Notes: a model not told the origin generated them from the letters alone. Counted from the first letter of the stretch, positions 18,630 to 28,399 are shown. The stretch: DNA of 64,000 bases from Candidatus Brocadia sapporoensis (GCF_001753675.2 NZ_MJUW02000122.1:38089-102088); one strand, 5' to 3'. Numbers and translations are program-made.

Positions 18630-19856
18630 ATGATCGGCATATCAAAATTATACTGCGGGACGGTAGAACCATCAGATGCATTGCGTTATGGAAGAGAATC
18701 AAAAAGATTACCATCTCATTTATTGCAATTTTCGCAAGATAAAAAACCTGTTGTGGTATGGAATGTTGGACAACGTTGTAATTTGAAATGCATTCATTGC
18801 TATTCTCAGTCAAAAGATATTGAATATCTCAATGAATTGTCTACCCATGAGGCAAAAGCAATGTTAGATGATCTTGCGGAATATGGGGCGCCAGTAATTT
18901 TGTTTTCTGGCGGAGAACCTCTTATGCGATCGGATCTTCTTGAATTAATAGGGTATGCAAAAGAAAAAGGTTTGCGGGCGGTAATTAGTACTAATGGTAC
19001 ATTGATTACCTTGGAAAAGGCAAACGAATTAAAGAAGTTCGGACTTTCTTATGTGGGAATTAGCCTGGACGGCCTTCAAGAAACCAATGACCGTTTCAGA
19101 GGGATTCATGGTGCATTTGATGCTGCGTTGTCGGGAATTAAGAATTGCCTGTCGGTTGGTATTAAAGTTGGATTGCGTTTCACCATTAACAAAAGAAATG
19201 CTCATGACATACCCGGAATATTTCATCTCATTGAAAAAGAAAACATCCCAAGGGTTTGTTTCTATCATTTAGTTTACTCTGGGAGAGGTTCCAACTTAAT
19301 TGAAGAAGACCTTTCCCATAAAGAGACCCGTGAGGTTGTTGATCTCATTATCGATAAAACGAAAGAAGCTCACGATAGAGGCAGAAAAATTGAGGTACTC
19401 ACGGTAGACAACCATGCAGACGGACCCTATGTGTATATGCGTTTATTGAAGGAAAATCCTGCAAGGGCAAAAGAGGTCTTTGAACTTCTCCAGATGAATG
19501 AGGGAAACAGCTCGGGCAAGGGACTTGCCTGTATTAGTTGGGATGGAGAAGTGCACGCTGATCAATTTTGGAGACAATATTCCTTTGGAAACATTAGGAA
19601 AAGAAAGTTTAGTGAGATATGGGAAGATACTTCGAATGAACTAATGGCCAAACTGAAGAATAAAAATCCTTATATTAAAGGGCGGTGTGCAAAATGCAGA
19701 TGGCTTTCCATTTGTGGTGGCAATTTCAGGGCAAGGGCTGAGGCTTATTATGGTGACATGTGGGAACACGACCCGGCATGTTATCTTACTGATGAGGAGA
19801 TTGGAATCGAGTCCTCATCTCCCAAAAAAGCAAGGCAGAAGACAACCGTTTCTTAA
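18630..19856 (+). CDS. ahbC: AhbC/NirJ-family radical SAM enzyme of haem biosynthesis
   Basis: 408 residues. The N-terminal radical SAM cluster motif is CNLKCIHC, followed by ILFSGGEPLMR. A SPASM-type C-terminus carries further cysteines (GRCAKCRWLSICGGN, and a Cys after HDPA). The N-terminus MIGISKLYCGTVEPSDALRYG is typical of AhbC, which removes acetate side chains of 12,18-didecarboxysirohaem to give Fe-coproporphyrin III in the alternative sirohaem route; NirJ of haem d1 synthesis is the close relative. Anammox bacteria have very high haem demand, so the sirohaem-route reading is attractive. AhbC versus NirJ cannot be settled from this locus, since no other haem genes adjoin it. Good ribosome site AGGAGATA. 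Confidence 0.8.
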   Translation: MIGISKLYCGTVEPSDALRYGRESKRLPSHLLQFSQDKKPVVVWNVGQRCNLKCIHCYSQSKDIEYLNELSTHEAKAMLDDLAEYGAPVILFSGGEPLMRSDLLELIGYAKEKGLRAVISTNGTLITLEKANELKKFGLSYVGISLDGLQETNDRFRGIHGAFDAALSGIKNCLSVGIKVGLRFTINKRNAHDIPGIFHLIEKENIPRVCFYHLVYSGRGSNLIEEDLSHKETREVVDLIIDKTKEAHDRGRKIEVLTVDNHADGPYVYMRLLKENPARAKEVFELLQMNEGNSSGKGLACISWDGEVHADQFWRQYSFGNIRKRKFSEIWEDTSNELMAKLKNKNPYIKGRCAKCRWLSICGGNFRARAEAYYGDMWEHDPACYLTDEEIGIESSSPKKARQKTTVS

Positions 19857-20013
19857 TACACCTTCAAGAAACCACTTTAAGACGGGCTGTTTGATATATT
19901 TCAGACAGTACGGCTTTTCCTATCAATAGAGAATTTTAAAGCAGTTTGCGGTGATAATTCACGAATTGTCATGATGCTTTAATATTGACGGAAAACAGAT
20001 TTAGGAGGAAACA

Positions 20014-20814
20014 TCACATTTGTCTTTTCAGGATAAAAGGCAGATGTACCTGATCCTGTTTATAGTCACCGGTAAGTGCATACATGATTATATTTATACC
20101 GAGACGAAACGCCATAGACCTTTGTGTCTCACCACCGGGGATTACCTGATACTCCCAGCTTCCTAACGGATCTTTTGCCCAGGCACCGCCCAGATCGTTC
20201 TGCGAGTAAATAATAGCTGCCCGGTTTTCTATCGTTATACCTTCCAAATAAGATTTTTCTATAGTCCTGCCGTAGGCCTGATTCAGTAAATAAAAGGATT
20301 TGAAAATGGTATGGTCCTTTGGTAGTTTTTCGAGTAATTTATCCGGAAACAGGCGCTTGATTTCACGTCGAATAGATTTATCAAACCCAAAATCGCTCTT
20401 TCCCAGGCAGTCATCAATTAAGAGTGTTCCGCCAAATTCAAGGTATAATTTTAAATTGCTCATCTCTTTTTCGCTAAATGGTGGAAATTCCTGATCGCCA
20501 GACATATAGAGAAATGGATATTCGAAGATCTTGACATCATCAGCCCGAAAGATTACGGTATCGATGCGCGCCTCAACACTGGTTCGTTTGGTAAGTTCCC
20601 ACATAAGACGTTTTCCCACATGAGGCCGTGGATTCCAGTTTCCCCCTGAATATTCCAGTTGGGCAAAGGCAAACTTTGAAGCTTCTCCCATAGCAAGTAT
20701 ATGATGAGGTAAAAACAGGAAACCACCCATTGCGCAGATGACACAGATAAAGAATCTGAGATATCTGTAAATAATAGGCCATGGAAACACAGAGATACTG
20801 AAACTATAAAACAT
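20014..20814 (-). CDS. DUF4159 domain protein, membrane-anchored or exported
   Basis: 267 residues from the ATG at 20814; a longer frame to 20916 would add an unlikely Ser/Cys-rich N-terminus. A hydrophobic segment (about residues 5-30) serves as signal or anchor. The rest matches DUF4159, common in planctomycetes and gliding bacteria: FAFAQLEYSGGNW, FLYMSGDQEFPPFSEKE, GGTLLIDDC and a C-terminal GINIIMYALTGDYK. The fold resembles glutamine-amidotransferase-like ThuA proteins. Function is unknown. It stands alone; usual partners such as MoxR ATPase or DUF58 genes are absent. Confidence 0.8.
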   Translation of the reverse strand: MFYSFSISVFPWPIIYRYLRFFICVICAMGGFLFLPHHILAMGEASKFAFAQLEYSGGNWNPRPHVGKRLMWELTKRTSVEARIDTVIFRADDVKIFEYPFLYMSGDQEFPPFSEKEMSNLKLYLEFGGTLLIDDCLGKSDFGFDKSIRREIKRLFPDKLLEKLPKDHTIFKSFYLLNQAYGRTIEKSYLEGITIENRAAIIYSQNDLGGAWAKDPLGSWEYQVIPGGETQRSMAFRLGINIIMYALTGDYKQDQVHLPFILKRQM

Positions 20815-21006
20815 AATCTTAATTCTCAATTTTAAAAATAACTTTGAGTTCTGACAATCGCAAAGCTGTTCGGTTGAATATGTCCTGCCAGATCCAACCT
20901 TAACAGTTTTAGACAAAGCCCTTGTTATTTTTCTTTGTTTGCAAATATTTCAGAGGTTCTGTCTTTTACTACTTTTTCGGTCATTGTATTCCTCCATGGG
21001 TTGATT

Positions 21007-21400
21007 CTAAATCAATCTATTCCCAATCGAAGTACCTCCACCCGTGGTAGCTATTTCATTGTCCATCTACGATACCTCTGGGATTCCAAGATTTCTCCAT
21101 GTCTTTAGCAGATGTTTGCATAGAGGAATCGACTGTTTATCGGTAAGCTGACTCGCCCAGACAGTATGACCTGTAACATCAACCGTGTGAAACGTATAAA
21201 ACCAGATAACCTTGCTCGCACCTCTGGGATATCCTGGTCGGTGAAGTTCCCTCATCTTTTTTGGCATAACATAAGAATAGCGGTGTTTTTTATCACTTTT
21301 CTTCTGCATCTATCCCAGAAGATGCAGAACGCCGTATCTTGCGAGCCTCCGGCTTTTCTCGAAGGGAAAGTATTAGGGTAGTCAATCGACCAGAATTCTT
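21007..21400 (-). pseudogene. decayed DDE-type transposase catalytic domain
   Basis: One minus-strand frame reads through at least two stops and resembles an integrase-core transposase. It has ARYGVLHLLG, stop, MQKKSDKKHRYSY, then TVDVTGHTVWASQLTDKQS and LGIPEVS, stop (21067-21069, probably once CAG), MDNEIATTGGG. The second motif looks like the (M/V)DN part of the DDE triad. The family is probably an IS481/IS3-like rve domain. Further remnants continue upstream to about 21810. Stops and lack of ends mark it as dead. Confidence 0.6.
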
Positions 21401-21559
21401 GCTCCAAACTTGTCTCGATGCATGACTGCAACCTCTGAGACCTTTGTGCCTACATTCTTTGTGTCCTGTGCTAAGCCATTTATGCAGTCATCCACGGCTC
21501 CTTTGTATCGACAGAAGTATCTTGTTGAATCCCGCGCCCTTCCTTATTCAACGGAATTG

Positions 21560-21812
21560 TTAGATACGTTTTTCACATCATTTTTGACTCTTCATCGTCT
21601 CATCCCCCAAAATGTTTTTGGAGAAAGTTTTGACGTTGTCGACTTGAGTTTGCGGTATTATGATATAACCCGTTAATCTCTCATGGAACTTAAATCTTAT
21701 TACCTTGCCGTTCTGGGTTTGTTGACAATGCCTTTTCCATAAGATCTTTTTTAAAATCAATATCGATTTCGTCTGCCTCTTTACTATATCCAATCTTCAC
21801 TTTTATCACCCC
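21560..21812 (-). pseudogene. probable N-terminal remnant of the same transposase
   Basis: A 37-codon minus-strand frame (VKIGYSKEADEIDID to GNKI, stop) starts near 21812. A shifted frame then continues with FHERLTGYIIIPQTQVDN. The joined reading (ALSTNPERQGNKI followed by FHERLTGYI) looks like a single protein broken by a frameshift. It lies directly upstream of, and on the same strand as, the decayed DDE domain. Assignment to that transposase is by position and decay pattern only. Confidence 0.35.
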
Positions 21813-21844
21813 TTGTCTTTTCGCAAGTCTATCGATATCTTAAT

Positions 21845-22435
21845 TTACTTCGGTTGATATTTTGAGATTATCCTGAGCTTTTCTAGAAATGCCTCTGCTA
21901 CGCTGCTTGATTTTATCAGGACGGATGCCTCGTGGTTCTTCCTGAGTGCACTGTATGTCCAGTTCGTACTTCCCAAAATAGTGATATAGTCATCTATGAT
22001 CAATATCTTGTTATGGGTAACGCGATCGATGCTGTCGTAATATACAGGAACCTCATTTTTCTTGAGCAACTCATAGGCATTGCTGCTTTTCCTCTCCGTT
22101 TTTTTCTTTTTTTTCCCTGTTTCCCAGAACATAATATTTTGATCAAAAATCACACTCACGGTGACACCACGCCGATGAGCGTTAATGAGATCATTTACCA
22201 GATTATATTCCCATCCACGATTATACTTAGGATTAATGTCGGCCAGGTACATAACACACACAATAGATTTTTTTGCGGCAATTAATACTTGATGTACCTG
22301 TGGATAATAGTCTTCGTCAACGAGAGGTGTGACATCATCGGCAGGCAGACCAAAGGAAGACGCGCTGTAAAAGGCGCACAGAAGAAAAATGACCGTGGTG
22401 GAAAATTTAGTTATTATATGTTTCTGGTATTTCAT
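21845..22435 (-). CDS. phospholipase D-like protein, exported
   Basis: 196 residues from ATG 22435 (a TTG four codons earlier is less likely). An N-terminal signal peptide (TTVIFLLCAFYSASSFG, about 12-28) is followed by a single PLD phosphodiesterase domain. The HKD motif is THNKILIIDDY (His-x-Lys-x4-Asp) with the trailing GSTNWTYSAL. Such single-domain proteins dimerise to form one active site and act as nucleases (Nuc type) or phospholipases. It begins 20 bp after the mtaB-like gene and is probably co-transcribed with it. Confidence 0.88.
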   Translation of the reverse strand: MKYQKHIITKFSTTVIFLLCAFYSASSFGLPADDVTPLVDEDYYPQVHQVLIAAKKSIVCVMYLADINPKYNRGWEYNLVNDLINAHRRGVTVSVIFDQNIMFWETGKKKKKTERKSSNAYELLKKNEVPVYYDSIDRVTHNKILIIDDYITILGSTNWTYSALRKNHEASVLIKSSSVAEAFLEKLRIISKYQPK

Positions 22436-22455
22436 AAAATATCCCAATCCATAGT

Positions 22456-23784
22456 TTATTGTAAAATTCCCATTGCAAATGAGGGAGCAACATCTTCTAT
22501 CCGTACCGAAACCATTGAATTTTTGATCGTGTCAGGGCCTTCGAATAAGACCTTGATGTACCGTTCGGAATATCCACATAATTTGTTCGTTTTGGAATCT
22601 CTTTCCTTTTCTACGAGCACTTCTGCATAAGCACCTAGAAATTGCTTTTTATAGGAAAAGGCTAAAGTTTTTGCCGTAACATCTAACAGTGTTTTTCTCC
22701 GGTTAATAGTTTGAGGTGAGCAATGGTTGTTCATCTTCGCCGCTGGAGTGCTTTCTCGCACGCTAAAAGGGAATATATGCATACGGCTAAAACCCGCTCT
22801 CTTGCAGAGGTTAACGGTGTTTTCAAAATGCTCGTCTTGTTCTCCTGGAAAGCCAACTATGATGTCCGTGGTAAATGATGGTATATTAATTTTTGAACGG
22901 ATGTCATCAAGTATCTCCAGATATTGCGATGAGGTATATCTCCTGTTCATCCTCTTCAGAATAGAATCATCTCCACTTTGTAATGGAATATGAAAGTGAG
23001 GGCAGATCTTTTTTGAATGCAACATGAGGTCAATTAAATCATGAGTTATTTCATTTGCTTCAATAGAGCTTAGTCGAAGTCTTTTTAGCCCGGACAAATT
23101 ACTGAGTGTCTGAATAATATCCAACAAGCGGTAACTTCCCCGGGTGTCCTTGCCATAAGCCCCCAGATGAATACCGGTCAGTATAATCTCTTTAAAACCA
23201 TTATCAATTAAACGTCTCGCTTCTTCCAGAATGTCCTGCGGTCTTCTGCTCTTGATACTCCCCCGAACGTAAGGGATGATACAATAGGAACAGTACTGGT
23301 CACAGCCATCTTCTATCTTCAGGAACGCCCTTGTATGGCCTGCAAATTGGCTTATCTTAAGATGATAAATAGCTTCTTTTTCTAGCCCGGGAATAGATGC
23401 ATCACCCCCCCATTCCCTTCTTTTTGAAAGGGGGATTCGGGGCACCGTGTCCCTACAGACAATCTCTGCTATTTGTGCTTCTTCAGCCTTAGTAATCACA
23501 AAGTCGACACCTTCCAGTTTTTTGACAGCTTCGGCATCTGCCTCTGCATAACAGCCGGTAACAACTACCGTTGCATTAGGGTTTTTACGCTTAACCCTTT
23601 TGATGTGTTGCCGTGATTTATCGTCACTGGCTGAAGTGACTGTACAGGTGTTGATTACGTAAAGGTCAGCGGCTTGTTCAGGAACGGTTTCTACAAATCC
23701 TTTAGCAGTGAGAGATTCACGGATGGCCTGGGTTTCATATTGATTGACCTTACACCCCAGCGTAATAAAGGCACACGTCTTCAT
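22456..23784 (-). CDS. mtaB: tRNA t6A37 methylthiotransferase MtaB-like
   Basis: About 442 residues from ATG 23784; an upstream TTG (23832) would add residues absent from relatives. It carries the N-terminal UPF0004 domain with three Fe-S cysteines (LGCKVNQYE, NTCTVT, VVTGCYAE), the radical SAM motif CDQYCSYCIIPYVRG, and a C-terminal TRAM domain (about 375-440). It adds a methylthio group to t6A at position 37 of ANN-decoding tRNAs. MtaB rather than MiaB is suggested by the LGCKVNQ start; RimO is less likely. Confidence 0.9.
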   Translation of the reverse strand: MKTCAFITLGCKVNQYETQAIRESLTAKGFVETVPEQAADLYVINTCTVTSASDDKSRQHIKRVKRKNPNATVVVTGCYAEADAEAVKKLEGVDFVITKAEEAQIAEIVCRDTVPRIPLSKRREWGGDASIPGLEKEAIYHLKISQFAGHTRAFLKIEDGCDQYCSYCIIPYVRGSIKSRRPQDILEEARRLIDNGFKEIILTGIHLGAYGKDTRGSYRLLDIIQTLSNLSGLKRLRLSSIEANEITHDLIDLMLHSKKICPHFHIPLQSGDDSILKRMNRRYTSSQYLEILDDIRSKINIPSFTTDIIVGFPGEQDEHFENTVNLCKRAGFSRMHIFPFSVRESTPAAKMNNHCSPQTINRRKTLLDVTAKTLAFSYKKQFLGAYAEVLVEKERDSKTNKLCGYSERYIKVLFEGPDTIKNSMVSVRIEDVAPSFAMGILQ

Positions 23785-23825
23785 GTTTTGACTGGATTTG
23801 CAAGATAGTATCAAATATAAAATAC

Positions 23826-23853
23826 TTGACAAGTATTGCCATCGATGTACACT
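23826..23853 (+). promoter_or_regulatory. putative sigma70-type promoter of ald
   Basis: TTGACA (23826-23831) and TACACT (23848-23853) are separated by 16 bp. This would start transcription near 23860 and give a leader of about 130 nt before ald. It partly overlaps the region upstream of the divergent mtaB-like gene. Sequence match only. Confidence 0.35.
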
Positions 23854-23878
23854 ACTATTGACGAATTAATTGTAAGGG

Positions 23879-23941
23879 GCTTATCAGCCATGGATAGGCA
23901 TGAATTTATACGAATGTTTTTTTCATTCGTGGCCGATTAGC
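23879..23941 (+). promoter_or_regulatory. structured leader upstream of ald
   Basis: An inner hairpin has perfect 7-bp arms, ACGAATG (23910-23916) and CATTCGT (23924-23930), with a T7 loop. An outer stem pairs GCTTATCAGCC (23879-23889) with GGCCGATTAGC (23931-23941) with two mismatches. It does not end in a U-tract, so it is not a plain terminator. It may regulate alanine dehydrogenase expression or protect the mRNA 5' end; no known riboswitch class was matched. Confidence 0.35.
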
Positions 23942-23989
23942 TATGCGTGATTCTATCAGACTATACACTTGTTTTAAAGAGAAATTCAG

Positions 23990-25093
23990 ATGATTGTCGG
24001 CGTACCCAAAGAAATTAAACCGGATGAATATCGGGTGTCCCTGATTCCTGCCGGTGTGGAGGAGATGCTGAAACACGGGCATACCGTGCTGATAGAAAAG
24101 GACGCTGGTTCAGGGAGTGGCATCCCTGACCTGGAATACAAGCGTGCAGGAGCCAAAATTGTTGCAGGGCCTGAAGAAATTTATGAACAGGCGGGGCTTT
24201 TAATAAAAGTGAAAGAGCCTCTGCCTAAAGAATATCATCTTCTCAGAAACGACACCACGGTCTTTACGTTTTTTCACTTTGCCGCCTCAAAACAGCTGAC
24301 GGATGCAATGCTCGGGGCTCGAGTGGTGGCCATTGCCTATGAGACGATCCGTGACGAACATGGTCAACATCCGATCCTGACTCCAATGAGCGAAGTGGCA
24401 GGGCGGATGTCCATTCAGGAAGGTGCAAAATATTTGGAAAAACCCATGCATGGGCGCGGGATACTTTTAGGTGGAGTCCCCGGGGTAGCCCCTGCGGAAG
24501 TGGTTATTATCGGTGGAGGCATCGTAGGCACTAATGCCGCAAAGGTGGCTGCAGGGCTTGGCGCACGAGTTACTATTCTCGATGTCAATATAGGCCGGTT
24601 ACGATATCTGGACGACATTATGCCCAAAAACGTTGTCACGATCATGTCGAATACCCAAACTATTCGTGAGAAGGTTCGCGATGCCGATTTGCTCATTGGC
24701 GCCGTGCTGATCGAAGGGGCACGGGCGCCACATGTCGTAACAAGAGAATTGGTTCAAGCGATGAAACCTGGTGCAGTAATAATCGACGTAGCCATAGATC
24801 AGGGGGGATGTGTAGAAACGAGTAAACCCACAACTCATAGCAATCCCATTTACAAGGAATATGATGTCATCCATTACTGTGTGACCAATATTCCCGGTGC
24901 CGTAGCATGCACATCTACCCATGCATTAACCAATGTTACCTTGCCCTACGCCCTGGAGATCGCTGACAAGGGATATGAACGCGCAGCCCGTGAGAATCCT
25001 GCCATAGTACGAGGTATTAACATGGTAAAGGGAACACTTACCAATAAGGCTGTTGCTGATGCCTTTGGGATGCCCTATAACGCGTTAGGATAG
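23990..25093 (+). CDS. ald: alanine dehydrogenase
   Basis: 367 residues, normal length. It interconverts L-alanine and pyruvate plus ammonium with NAD. Visible features are the N-terminal signature GVPKEIKPDEYRVSLIPAG, the catalytic region with Lys in IKVKEPLPKEY, His in FFHFAASK, and the NAD-binding GGGIVGTNAAKVAAGLGA (about 170-195). In an ammonium-rich anammox lifestyle it could assimilate ammonium. It overlaps the convergent rfbD gene by 19 bp at their 3' ends. Confidence 0.95.
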   Translation: MIVGVPKEIKPDEYRVSLIPAGVEEMLKHGHTVLIEKDAGSGSGIPDLEYKRAGAKIVAGPEEIYEQAGLLIKVKEPLPKEYHLLRNDTTVFTFFHFAASKQLTDAMLGARVVAIAYETIRDEHGQHPILTPMSEVAGRMSIQEGAKYLEKPMHGRGILLGGVPGVAPAEVVIIGGGIVGTNAAKVAAGLGARVTILDVNIGRLRYLDDIMPKNVVTIMSNTQTIREKVRDADLLIGAVLIEGARAPHVVTRELVQAMKPGAVIIDVAIDQGGCVETSKPTTHSNPIYKEYDVIHYCVTNIPGAVACTSTHALTNVTLPYALEIADKGYERAARENPAIVRGINMVKGTLTNKAVADAFGMPYNALG

Positions 25094-25965
25094 CGAAAAG
25101 AGCATGTACCGAGTGTGCCGAGATACTCTTTTAGCGCCTCTTGCCACGACCTCATCGTATACCCGCTTGCCATAGTATATTTTGAGCAATTTAAAGAAGA
25201 ATTCTGAGGCACCGTAGCCGCTCGTTTATAATCCCCCGTTTTCACTGGACATACTGATACCTGGTCGCCAGTTAGCTCAAAAATCTTCTTTGCCCATTCG
25301 TAACGTGAACATGTTCCTGTGTTTGCCACATGATATATGCCCTGAAGATTCTTTGAAATGATAATCCAGATGGCATACGAAAGATCGGCCGTATAGGTTG
25401 AAGTGCCGAACTGATCGGTCACAACGGACACCGAATGGTTCCTGTTTCCCATATCCAGCATGGTGGTTACAAAATTTTTTTTATACTGACCGTAAAGCCA
25501 GGAAGTTCTGATAATCGCATATGTGCCGATCGTTTCCTGAATGGCAAGTTCACCCTTATATTTTGACTTGCCGTAGATGGAGAGCGGGTTAGGGTGATCC
25601 GTTTCGACATAGGATCCGTTCTTTGTGCCGTCGAATACGTAATCAGTGCTAATATGAATAATCTTTGCACCTGCTTCTTTTCCCGCAATTGCAATATTTT
25701 TTGCGCCCGTGGTGTTGACAGCAAAGGCCTCTGCTACGTATGTTTCGCATGCATCCACATTCGTGAATGCGGCGCAGTTAACAATAACGTCTGGCCTCTC
25801 CTGAGCTATGAATCTGGACGTATCCAAGCTTTGTGTAATATCCACCTGTGCATGATTTGCACCAATCACAGTGAAAGGAGGAACTGTTGTAAGGGTGAAG
25901 CCAGGCAACCGGCTGACCAAGTCTCTGCCAAGCATGCCTTGTGAGCCAAGTACAAGTATTTTCAT
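25075..25965 (-). CDS. rfbD: dTDP-4-dehydrorhamnose reductase
   Basis: 296 residues. An extended SDR fold with GSQGMLGRDLV at the NAD(P) site, the ISTDYVFDG motif, and the catalytic YGKSKYKGE (Tyr and Lys). It completes dTDP-L-rhamnose, a surface-polysaccharide sugar donor. The ATG overlaps the stop of the MsbA-like gene by 4 bp, so the two are translationally coupled. rfbA, rfbB and rfbC are not nearby. Confidence 0.92.
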   Translation of the reverse strand: MKILVLGSQGMLGRDLVSRLPGFTLTTVPPFTVIGANHAQVDITQSLDTSRFIAQERPDVIVNCAAFTNVDACETYVAEAFAVNTTGAKNIAIAGKEAGAKIIHISTDYVFDGTKNGSYVETDHPNPLSIYGKSKYKGELAIQETIGTYAIIRTSWLYGQYKKNFVTTMLDMGNRNHSVSVVTDQFGTSTYTADLSYAIWIIISKNLQGIYHVANTGTCSRYEWAKKIFELTGDQVSVCPVKTGDYKRAATVPQNSSLNCSKYTMASGYTMRSWQEALKEYLGTLGTCSFRYPNAL

Positions 25966-27851
25966 GCCTGAAGCGTATCGGAGTGCAATTGATAAACTCG
26001 TTTGTACTCGCCCTCTTCTGACATCAGGGATTTATGGCTGCCCGCTTCTACAATACATCCGTTTTTCATTACAATAATCCGGTCGCAATGAAGTATGGTG
26101 GAAAGTCGGTGGGCAACGATGATGGTTGTTTTCCCGGTAATCAGGTTGTTGAGTGCATCCTGTACCAGTTTTTCAGACTCATAATCAAGGGACGAAGTTG
26201 CTTCATCTAAGAGTAAAATTGGCGCATTTTTTAAAATGGCACGGGCAATGGCAATCCGTTGACGTTGCCCCCCTGATAATTTCAGCCCTAATTCACCTAC
26301 TACAGTATCATATCCTTTGGGGAGATCGATAATATAGTCATGAATATTGGCAGACTTTGCTGCTGAATAAATCTCCTCATCTGAGGCACCCTTTCTTCCG
26401 TAAAGGATATTTTCACGAAGACTGCGGTTAAACAGAAATGTTTGTTGGGAAACGATGGCAATTTGTGCCAGAAGGGATTCATGTTTAATTTTCCGTATAT
26501 CAATCTTGTCAATTTTCACACTGCCTTTGACAGGATCATAGAAACGGGGTATCAAATTGATAAGCGTCGATTTCCCTGCCCCGCTCTTGCCGACAATAGC
26601 AACAATTTCTCCTTTGCTTATCGTAAGATTAATATCCTTCAGGATATAGTCTTTGCCATTATCATAAGAAAAACTAACATCATCAAATGAGATGCCTTCA
26701 TGAATATTTTTCAGGGCAACGGCTTCGGGATGATCTTTTATGGCGGGTTCGATCGCAAATAGTTCAAATACCCTATTGACACCAGCCAGAGACTCTTGCA
26801 AACTTGCATACCCCTTTGCCAGTTTCTTGATGGTCGTGATTACCATAAAACCAATGGCAGTAATAAACCCGCCCAGTTCTCCGGGCGTGATTTTCTTTGA
26901 CATAATCACATACCCACCTAAAATGATCAGGATCGCGAGTCCCAAAGTATAAACAAACTCACTGGTACTTGTGTTAATCGCCTTCGCCTTGGCCAGTTTC
27001 ATCCTTTTCATGAAAAATCGGTTACTGATTTCATGGATTTCGCGACTCTCTTCGGCCTCCATTTTAAACGCCTTTACAATTCGAATCCCGGCAAACATCT
27101 CCCGAAGTGCGTCGGTAAGGTCAGAAAGATGTCGTAAACTACTCTTTCCGTGTTTCTTGATCTTTTTTCCCATAACCAGCACAGGAATGAATATTGCCGG
27201 AAAGGCGATGAGGATCAGCAAAGATAGCTTCCAGCTAAAATAAAATGCAAGCGTCAGACCGCAAATCAGCTTTAGCGGTTGAAGCAGGATATCATCAAAA
27301 AGCACCGTAAGTCCTGACTGTGTTACCGCGATATCGTTTGTTAATCTGGAAAGGAGATCGCCACTCTTCCTGTTCTCAAAAAAACTCAGCGGCTGAGGAA
27401 GTAAATGGTCGCATACCTTGTTCCGGATATCCACGACAACAGCCCACATGACAAGGTTTCTGAAATATTGCTGAAAATAACACGACAGAAAAATAATAGG
27501 GGCAAAGATCGCCATGGTCACACCAATGCTGGTGAATGAATTTGTGGCAAGCCTTTGGAGTTTTTCTATAAATGAGAATTTGTGGAATACCTGTTTCTTA
27601 AACTGTTTCACAAGAGAAGGTTTTTTATGTGATGGCGCGTCCTGGTCTATGTCGATCTTTGGCAGAGCAACAATTGTATTAGTATTCCCCAAAAGCAGTT
27701 TGTCCACGATAGGTTTGATTAATGAAATCTGAATGCCATTTGCTGAAGTATAAATAACCATGCTGAAAATGGCCAGTGCTACATATTTCCAGTAGGGTTT
27801 TGCAAATAACAACAATCTGGCACATTCACCAAAAAGACCTGATTTTTTCAT
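25962..27851 (-). CDS. MsbA-like lipid/polysaccharide ABC exporter
   Basis: 629 residues, a half-transporter. The N-terminal ABC type-1 transmembrane domain (about 20-370, six helices) is followed by an ATPase domain (about 385-620). The latter has Walker A VGKSGAGKSTLINL, signature LSGGQRQRIAIARA, Walker B ILLLDEATSSLD and the switch His in IVAHRLST. A stretch of about 50 extra polar residues lies between the first two helices (TNTIVALPKIDIDQDA region). MsbA flips lipid A core; the rfbD partner fits a surface-glycan role. Substrate is inferred only. AAAGGAAACC precedes the ATG. Confidence 0.88.
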   Translation of the reverse strand: MKKSGLFGECARLLLFAKPYWKYVALAIFSMVIYTSANGIQISLIKPIVDKLLLGNTNTIVALPKIDIDQDAPSHKKPSLVKQFKKQVFHKFSFIEKLQRLATNSFTSIGVTMAIFAPIIFLSCYFQQYFRNLVMWAVVVDIRNKVCDHLLPQPLSFFENRKSGDLLSRLTNDIAVTQSGLTVLFDDILLQPLKLICGLTLAFYFSWKLSLLILIAFPAIFIPVLVMGKKIKKHGKSSLRHLSDLTDALREMFAGIRIVKAFKMEAEESREIHEISNRFFMKRMKLAKAKAINTSTSEFVYTLGLAILIILGGYVIMSKKITPGELGGFITAIGFMVITTIKKLAKGYASLQESLAGVNRVFELFAIEPAIKDHPEAVALKNIHEGISFDDVSFSYDNGKDYILKDINLTISKGEIVAIVGKSGAGKSTLINLIPRFYDPVKGSVKIDKIDIRKIKHESLLAQIAIVSQQTFLFNRSLRENILYGRKGASDEEIYSAAKSANIHDYIIDLPKGYDTVVGELGLKLSGGQRQRIAIARAILKNAPILLLDEATSSLDYESEKLVQDALNNLITGKTTIIVAHRLSTILHCDRIIVMKNGCIVEAGSHKSLMSEEGEYKRVYQLHSDTLQA

Positions 27852-28399
27852 GGTTTCCTTTGCAGGGTATAAAGTGAAAAGTTTGGAAAAATTGCTTTGT
27901 TTCGGGACGAAGGAATAAACACGGGGCGGTAAATCAGTATTATATTTTGATATCAGGCACGTACTTCTTGTATCACGGAGTGAATGGTATCACATAGCGG
28001 TGTGTTTTTCAATAAAAGATTTGTGATAATCTCTGACCCGAACAAGTCAGAAAGGATAAAACCCAATACACGGAATTTGTGAGTCAATCCTGTTAGGGTT
28101 AATCTGTGCATAATTTTACCAAAAATTTAAAGATGTCTTTTATGAGATATTATTGGAGTACGGATACCAGAGGAAACGGGAAGACGGGGAAATAAAGGAA
28201 AAACAAAAAATAATTAAATTTCCTTGAAAGACTTATAAATCAAAGTAAAATGAAACCGTTGAAAAACAAGGCCGGAAATATTTGAATGATGATTTTGAAA
28301 TTGTTTCCAATTTTGGCCTTTGGATCGTGGGTTTTCTATAAACGGATGGATTACTTCCCTTAATACAGGGTCTTTTTCTTATAATAAATAAAATACACC
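27852..28399. other. 548-bp divergent intergenic region
   Basis: Separates the MsbA-like gene (leftward) from recJ (rightward). It is AT-rich without an open frame of note, any convincing repeat or a clear promoter pair. It presumably holds promoters for both directions. Confidence 0.4.
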
